Shown here piece after piece: positions 61,335 to 64,000 of a DNA stretch of 64,000 bases; positions within the stretch are counted from its first letter, which is position 1, and each line of letters opens with the position of its first letter. The position numbers were made by a program, and so were the translations under genes. This DNA is from Vicinamibacterales bacterium (GTDB lineage Bacteria > Acidobacteriota > Vicinamibacteria > Vicinamibacterales > UBA2999), in NCBI GenBank assembly GCA_041394705.1, contig JAWKHS010000013.1:1-64000 (forward strand). Direction: 5' to 3'. Under the pieces are notes generated by a model that saw nothing but the letters and a program-made list of their open reading frames with translations, was not told the origin of the DNA and did no database searches.

Positions 61335-63445
61335 GACGGGTCGCCGCCCGCGGCCCTGCGGACCGCGTGATCCGGCGACGCGGCGGCGAGCCTGACGAGT
61401 TCGTCGGCCCGCGGGTCGTCGGGCCATCCGACGGCCAGGGCGGACACGGCCGCCAGCATGGGCCGCGAGCGCGGCGCGAGCCTGTGCCGACCGAGGAACG
61501 TGCGGCCGCCGTCGACCAGGCTGACCAGGGAATCGACGGCGCGCTCGTCGCGGCACCGGCCGAGCGCCTGGACGGCGACCTCGCGGAGATCGTCGTCGGC
61601 GGTCGTGTCGAGCGCCACCCGGGCCACGTCGTCCACGACGGCGGGCGGACAGTCGTCCAGCACGGCGACGAGGCCGCGATGCACCAGGCGGGGATGGCCG
61701 TCGGCCAGGGCGGCGCGCACGGCGGCCTCGCGCTCGCCCGGCCGCTTCAGCTGGAGGCGAATCGCCTCGTGGCGCACACGCGCGTCGTGGTGTGCGAGCC
61801 ACGGCGCCAGCGGCAGGTCCTCGGGGACGCGTCCCAGCCGGTCGAGCAGGACGAGCATGTTCCGCTGCACGAACCACCGTGCGTCGTGCAGCCGGTCCAC
61901 GACGAGCGGACCGAGGTCGACCGGCGCCGCGGCCAGGCGCTCCAGGAGCCGCCGGCGGACCGTGCGGTGCTCCGACACGACGAGCACGTCGAGGAGCGCC
62001 GCGTAGCTGGCCGGGGTGAGGTGCGGCGCGAGCCGGTCGAGCGCGTCGAAATCCGCCACCGGCCCCGAGAAGAGGGCCTGGATGCCGTCGGGCTCCGCCA
62101 GCCGTGCCAGGACGAACGCGGGGACGACGGCGCTGTCGGCCGGTGCCTGCTCCACCGTGTCGAGCAGCTCGGACGCCCGGCCCTCGGCCAGCATCACGTG
62201 AATCGCGCGATCGATCATGGGCCCGGGCTCATCGACCTCCAGGCTCATCTGCACGAGGCGCTTCTCGTCCAGCGGCGCGGAGTCCAGGGCGGCGGCCGCG
62301 CCGGCACCGGTCATGGCGGTCACCGCCACCTGCTGCAGCACGGCGGTGTAGGCGGCGGGGTTCGGATCGGCCAGGCTCCAGTCCCGCAGGAGCGCGCCCA
62401 CCTGCTCCCGAAGCGCGGCGTCGGCGATCGGCCGCGTGCGCGACTCGCCGAACTCCGCGTGCGCCGCCAGCTTCGAGAGCATGCGGACGAGGCCGTGCGA
62501 GATCGTCTGGCCGCTGGCATCGGCGGCGGCGCGGACGATGTCGATCACGCACTCGGCGGCCATGCCCTGCGACGCGTCGAGCACGAACGCGCGCCGCTGC
62601 GCGGCGTCGCCCCCCATCTCGACCAGCCGGCGGAGCGTCTCGGGGCTGAGCGCGGCGATCAGGCGGGTGGTGCGGCGCCGCAGCGCCGCCATGTCGGCGC
62701 CCCCGCCGTCGCGAAGCTCGCGCGAGATCTGCAGCAGGTAGCCGACGATGACCTGGTCGTAGGCCTCGGCCCCGGCCCGGGCGTCGATGGCCTTCGCCAC
62801 CACCGTGGGCTCGAGCCTGGCGGCGTCCGAGGCGACGTCCACGTCGGGCGGGTCCTGGGCATCGGCGCCCTCGCCGTGCCCGGCCTGCCCGCCGCTCATC
62901 GCCGCCCGGGCCAGGCCGATCCAGAGCTCGGCGCCGCGCAGCCCTCCGCCCGAGCCACCCGTGCCCGTGATCGGCGCGTCGGAGGCCAGCGTGAGGCCGT
63001 CGAATGTGAGGGGGTGCAGCCGGAGGTGCGGCCAGGTCAGCTGGGCGACCGTTCGCTGCACGCCGACGGGCCCGGACTGGTCCGGCTCGCGCGCCAGGAG
63101 CAGCAGCGCCTCGGCGACCTCGAGCGCGTCGAGTCCCCGCATCAGGGTGACCGCTCCGAGGTGGTGACGGTGCAGGCCCTCGGCGAGCCGCCGCAGCACG
63201 GGTTGGGCCTCGCTGGTCGCGATGCCCTCGATGATGAGCTGGCGGCGCGCCACGCCGAAGGCGACCTGCAGGCGATCGGCCAGCAGCTGCTCAGCGCGAG
63301 CGACCACGGCCGACGCGGCGGGCTCGAGCGAGGGGTGCCCACTCGGGTACATGCTGAACTTGTGCAGGGCGATGGACAGCTCGATCAGGAGTTCGCTGTA
63401 CTCGCGGGACAGCGCCGCCCTGTCGCGGCCGGACGACTCGGACAC
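61331..63445 (-). CDS. Large HEAT-repeat protein with N-terminal YPxGHP domain
   Basis: This is a 704-residue soluble protein. Residues about 15-120 hold the same domain as the HD-GYP partner: HKFSMYPSGHPSLEPAASAVV, a strand block FGVARRQLIIEG and a Gly-Ala-V-x-L-x-RGL-x-x-x-E block. A low-complexity stretch (about 165-215) follows. The rest is alpha-helical, and its last ~200 residues are clear HEAT or PBS-lyase-like repeats (ARWFVQRNMLVLLDRLG, DARVRHEAIRLQLKRPG, DDLREVAVQALGRCRDERAVDSLVSLVDG). It is the first gene of the pair and most likely a scaffold that works with the phosphodiesterase. No catalytic motif is visible. Confidence 0.82.
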   Translation of the reverse strand: MSESSGRDRAALSREYSELLIELSIALHKFSMYPSGHPSLEPAASAVVARAEQLLADRLQVAFGVARRQLIIEGIATSEAQPVLRRLAEGLHRHHLGAVTLMRGLDALEVAEALLLLAREPDQSGPVGVQRTVAQLTWPHLRLHPLTFDGLTLASDAPITGTGGSGGGLRGAELWIGLARAAMSGGQAGHGEGADAQDPPDVDVASDAARLEPTVVAKAIDARAGAEAYDQVIVGYLLQISRELRDGGGADMAALRRRTTRLIAALSPETLRRLVEMGGDAAQRRAFVLDASQGMAAECVIDIVRAAADASGQTISHGLVRMLSKLAAHAEFGESRTRPIADAALREQVGALLRDWSLADPNPAAYTAVLQQVAVTAMTGAGAAAALDSAPLDEKRLVQMSLEVDEPGPMIDRAIHVMLAEGRASELLDTVEQAPADSAVVPAFVLARLAEPDGIQALFSGPVADFDALDRLAPHLTPASYAALLDVLVVSEHRTVRRRLLERLAAAPVDLGPLVVDRLHDARWFVQRNMLVLLDRLGRVPEDLPLAPWLAHHDARVRHEAIRLQLKRPGEREAAVRAALADGHPRLVHRGLVAVLDDCPPAVVDDVARVALDTTADDDLREVAVQALGRCRDERAVDSLVSLVDGGRTFLGRHRLAPRSRPMLAAVSALAVGWPDDPRADELVRLAAASPDHAVRRAAGGDPS

Positions 63446-63527
63446 CGGCGGGGAGCGTAGGACAGACGGACGCCACGCGCAAGGCGCGTTCGTACTCCGC
63501 GGGCGCCCGTGGGACGCCCGGCCGGCG

Positions 63528-64000
63528 CTACCGGCCGGAATCGCGCGCGTCCAGCGCCGCCTTCAGGCGGGCCGGCGTGAGGGGCACCGTGCGGAGCCTG
63601 AGGCCGGTCGCGTCGAAGATCGCGTTGCCGACGGCGGCCGCCACCGGGGCCGTCGCGGCCTCCCCGGCGCCGAGCAGCGGCTGGTCGGGCCGGTTCACGA
63701 GGACGACCGTGACCTCCGGCGCCTCGGGAAAGCGCAGGATCGGGTACGTCGCCCAGTCCACGCTGGTGACGCGCGAGCGATCGAACGTGACTTCCTCGTG
63801 CAAAGCGCGGCTGAGCGTCTGCACGATGCAGCCTTCGACCTGGTTGCGCAGGCCGTCCGGATTCACCACGAGCCCGCAGTCGTGGGCGCACGCGATCCGC
63901 CGGACGCGCACGACCCCGGTCACGGGGTGGACGGCCACCTCCATGGCGATCGCGACGTAGTTCTCGGCCTGCTTGTAGCGGCAGTACGCGAAGCCGCGTC
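63528..64000 (-). CDS. Xanthine-dehydrogenase-family molybdopterin-binding subunit (partial, N-terminus beyond right edge)
   Basis: The last ~156 residues are present, and the reading frame continues past the right edge without an in-window start (RGFAYCRYKQAENYVAIAMEVAV runs in from the edge). The block HDCGLVVNPDGLRNQVEGCIVQTLSRALHEE and LGAGEAATAPVAAAVGNAIFDATG are typical of this family; the Glu in GAGE corresponds to the catalytic Glu next to the Mo in molybdenum hydroxylases. The enzyme hydroxylates a purine, aldehyde or N-heterocycle; which one cannot be told from the C-terminus. It needs a molybdenum cofactor, linking it to the modABC importer and the sulfurase-like protein elsewhere in the window. 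Confidence 0.92.
   Translation of the reverse strand, partial: RGFAYCRYKQAENYVAIAMEVAVHPVTGVVRVRRIACAHDCGLVVNPDGLRNQVEGCIVQTLSRALHEEVTFDRSRVTSVDWATYPILRFPEAPEVTVVLVNRPDQPLLGAGEAATAPVAAAVGNAIFDATGLRLRTVPLTPARLKAALDARDSGR

Overview
The window is about 64 kb of very GC-rich, tightly packed bacterial chromosome with no rRNA, recognisable tRNA, insertion sequence, prophage or CRISPR. The gene content points to an Acidobacteriota member, probably of the Vicinamibacteria type. The signs are two VWFA-related proteins of the kind known from Acidobacteria (with TPR tails), a large TonB-dependent receptor with an N-terminal carboxypeptidase-regulatory-like domain, sulfatase-like/TPR proteins, a BNR propeller protein and many two-component or c-di-GMP proteins. 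This placement is an inference, not a marker-gene result.

Layout. 1-2.1 kb (minus): start of a succinate dehydrogenase/fumarate reductase operon (membrane anchor, then flavoprotein cut by the left edge). 2.2-8.1 kb (plus): class V aminotransferase-like protein, M29-type aminopeptidase, ATP-grasp-like protein and a hybrid PAS/GAF histidine kinase. 8.1-10.8 kb: modABC molybdate importer (minus), divergent from a HTH-Mop regulator, with an inverted repeat in the shared promoter. 10.8-13.3 kb: secreted M28 peptidase and a double TonB-C protein. 13.4-16.8 kb: small CVVCH protein, porin, and Zn/Mn-type binding protein and permease with no ATPase. 16.9-19.5 kb: Tat-exported epimerase-like protein and amino acid permease. 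19.6-20.0 kb (minus): a DUF411 metal-binding protein whose first motif cysteine codon is TGA, a strong selenocysteine candidate. 20.2-25 kb: BNR protein, a 64-residue Cys-rich protein and an HD-GYP response regulator. 25-37.1 kb: a chain of translationally coupled genes (hybrid kinase, degenerate kinase, two sulfatase-like/TPR proteins), then a VWA/TPR protein and a PD40 protein. 37.2-42.3 kb: TonB-dependent receptor divergent from a second VWA/TPR protein.

42.3-48.2 kb holds a histidine operon hisIGDCBHF (no hisA, no hisE), preceded by a classical attenuator: a leader peptide with eight His codons followed by a perfect intrinsic terminator. The 301-base stretch 42314-42614 has no conventional gene and is entirely this leader region. 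Then come arfB, an NHEJ-type polymerase and an ATP-dependent DNA ligase (convergent, overlapping), an unknown protein coupled to the ligase, an alpha/beta hydrolase, a GGDEF/EAL protein, a CHRD protein, a metallo-beta-lactamase-fold protein, a glycosyltransferase plus acyltransferase pair, a DUF885 lipoprotein, an HD-GYP/HEAT-repeat pair sharing an N-terminal domain, and at the right edge the C-terminus of a xanthine-dehydrogenase-type molybdoenzyme subunit.

The most notable observations are the TGA-containing DUF411 gene with a downstream hairpin that fits bacterial SECIS rules, the his attenuator, the mod operator/regulator arrangement, and a recurrent -10-like hexamer (TANNNT or GATAAT) 5-7 nt upstream of start codons that lack Shine-Dalgarno sequences, suggesting leaderless mRNAs are common here.
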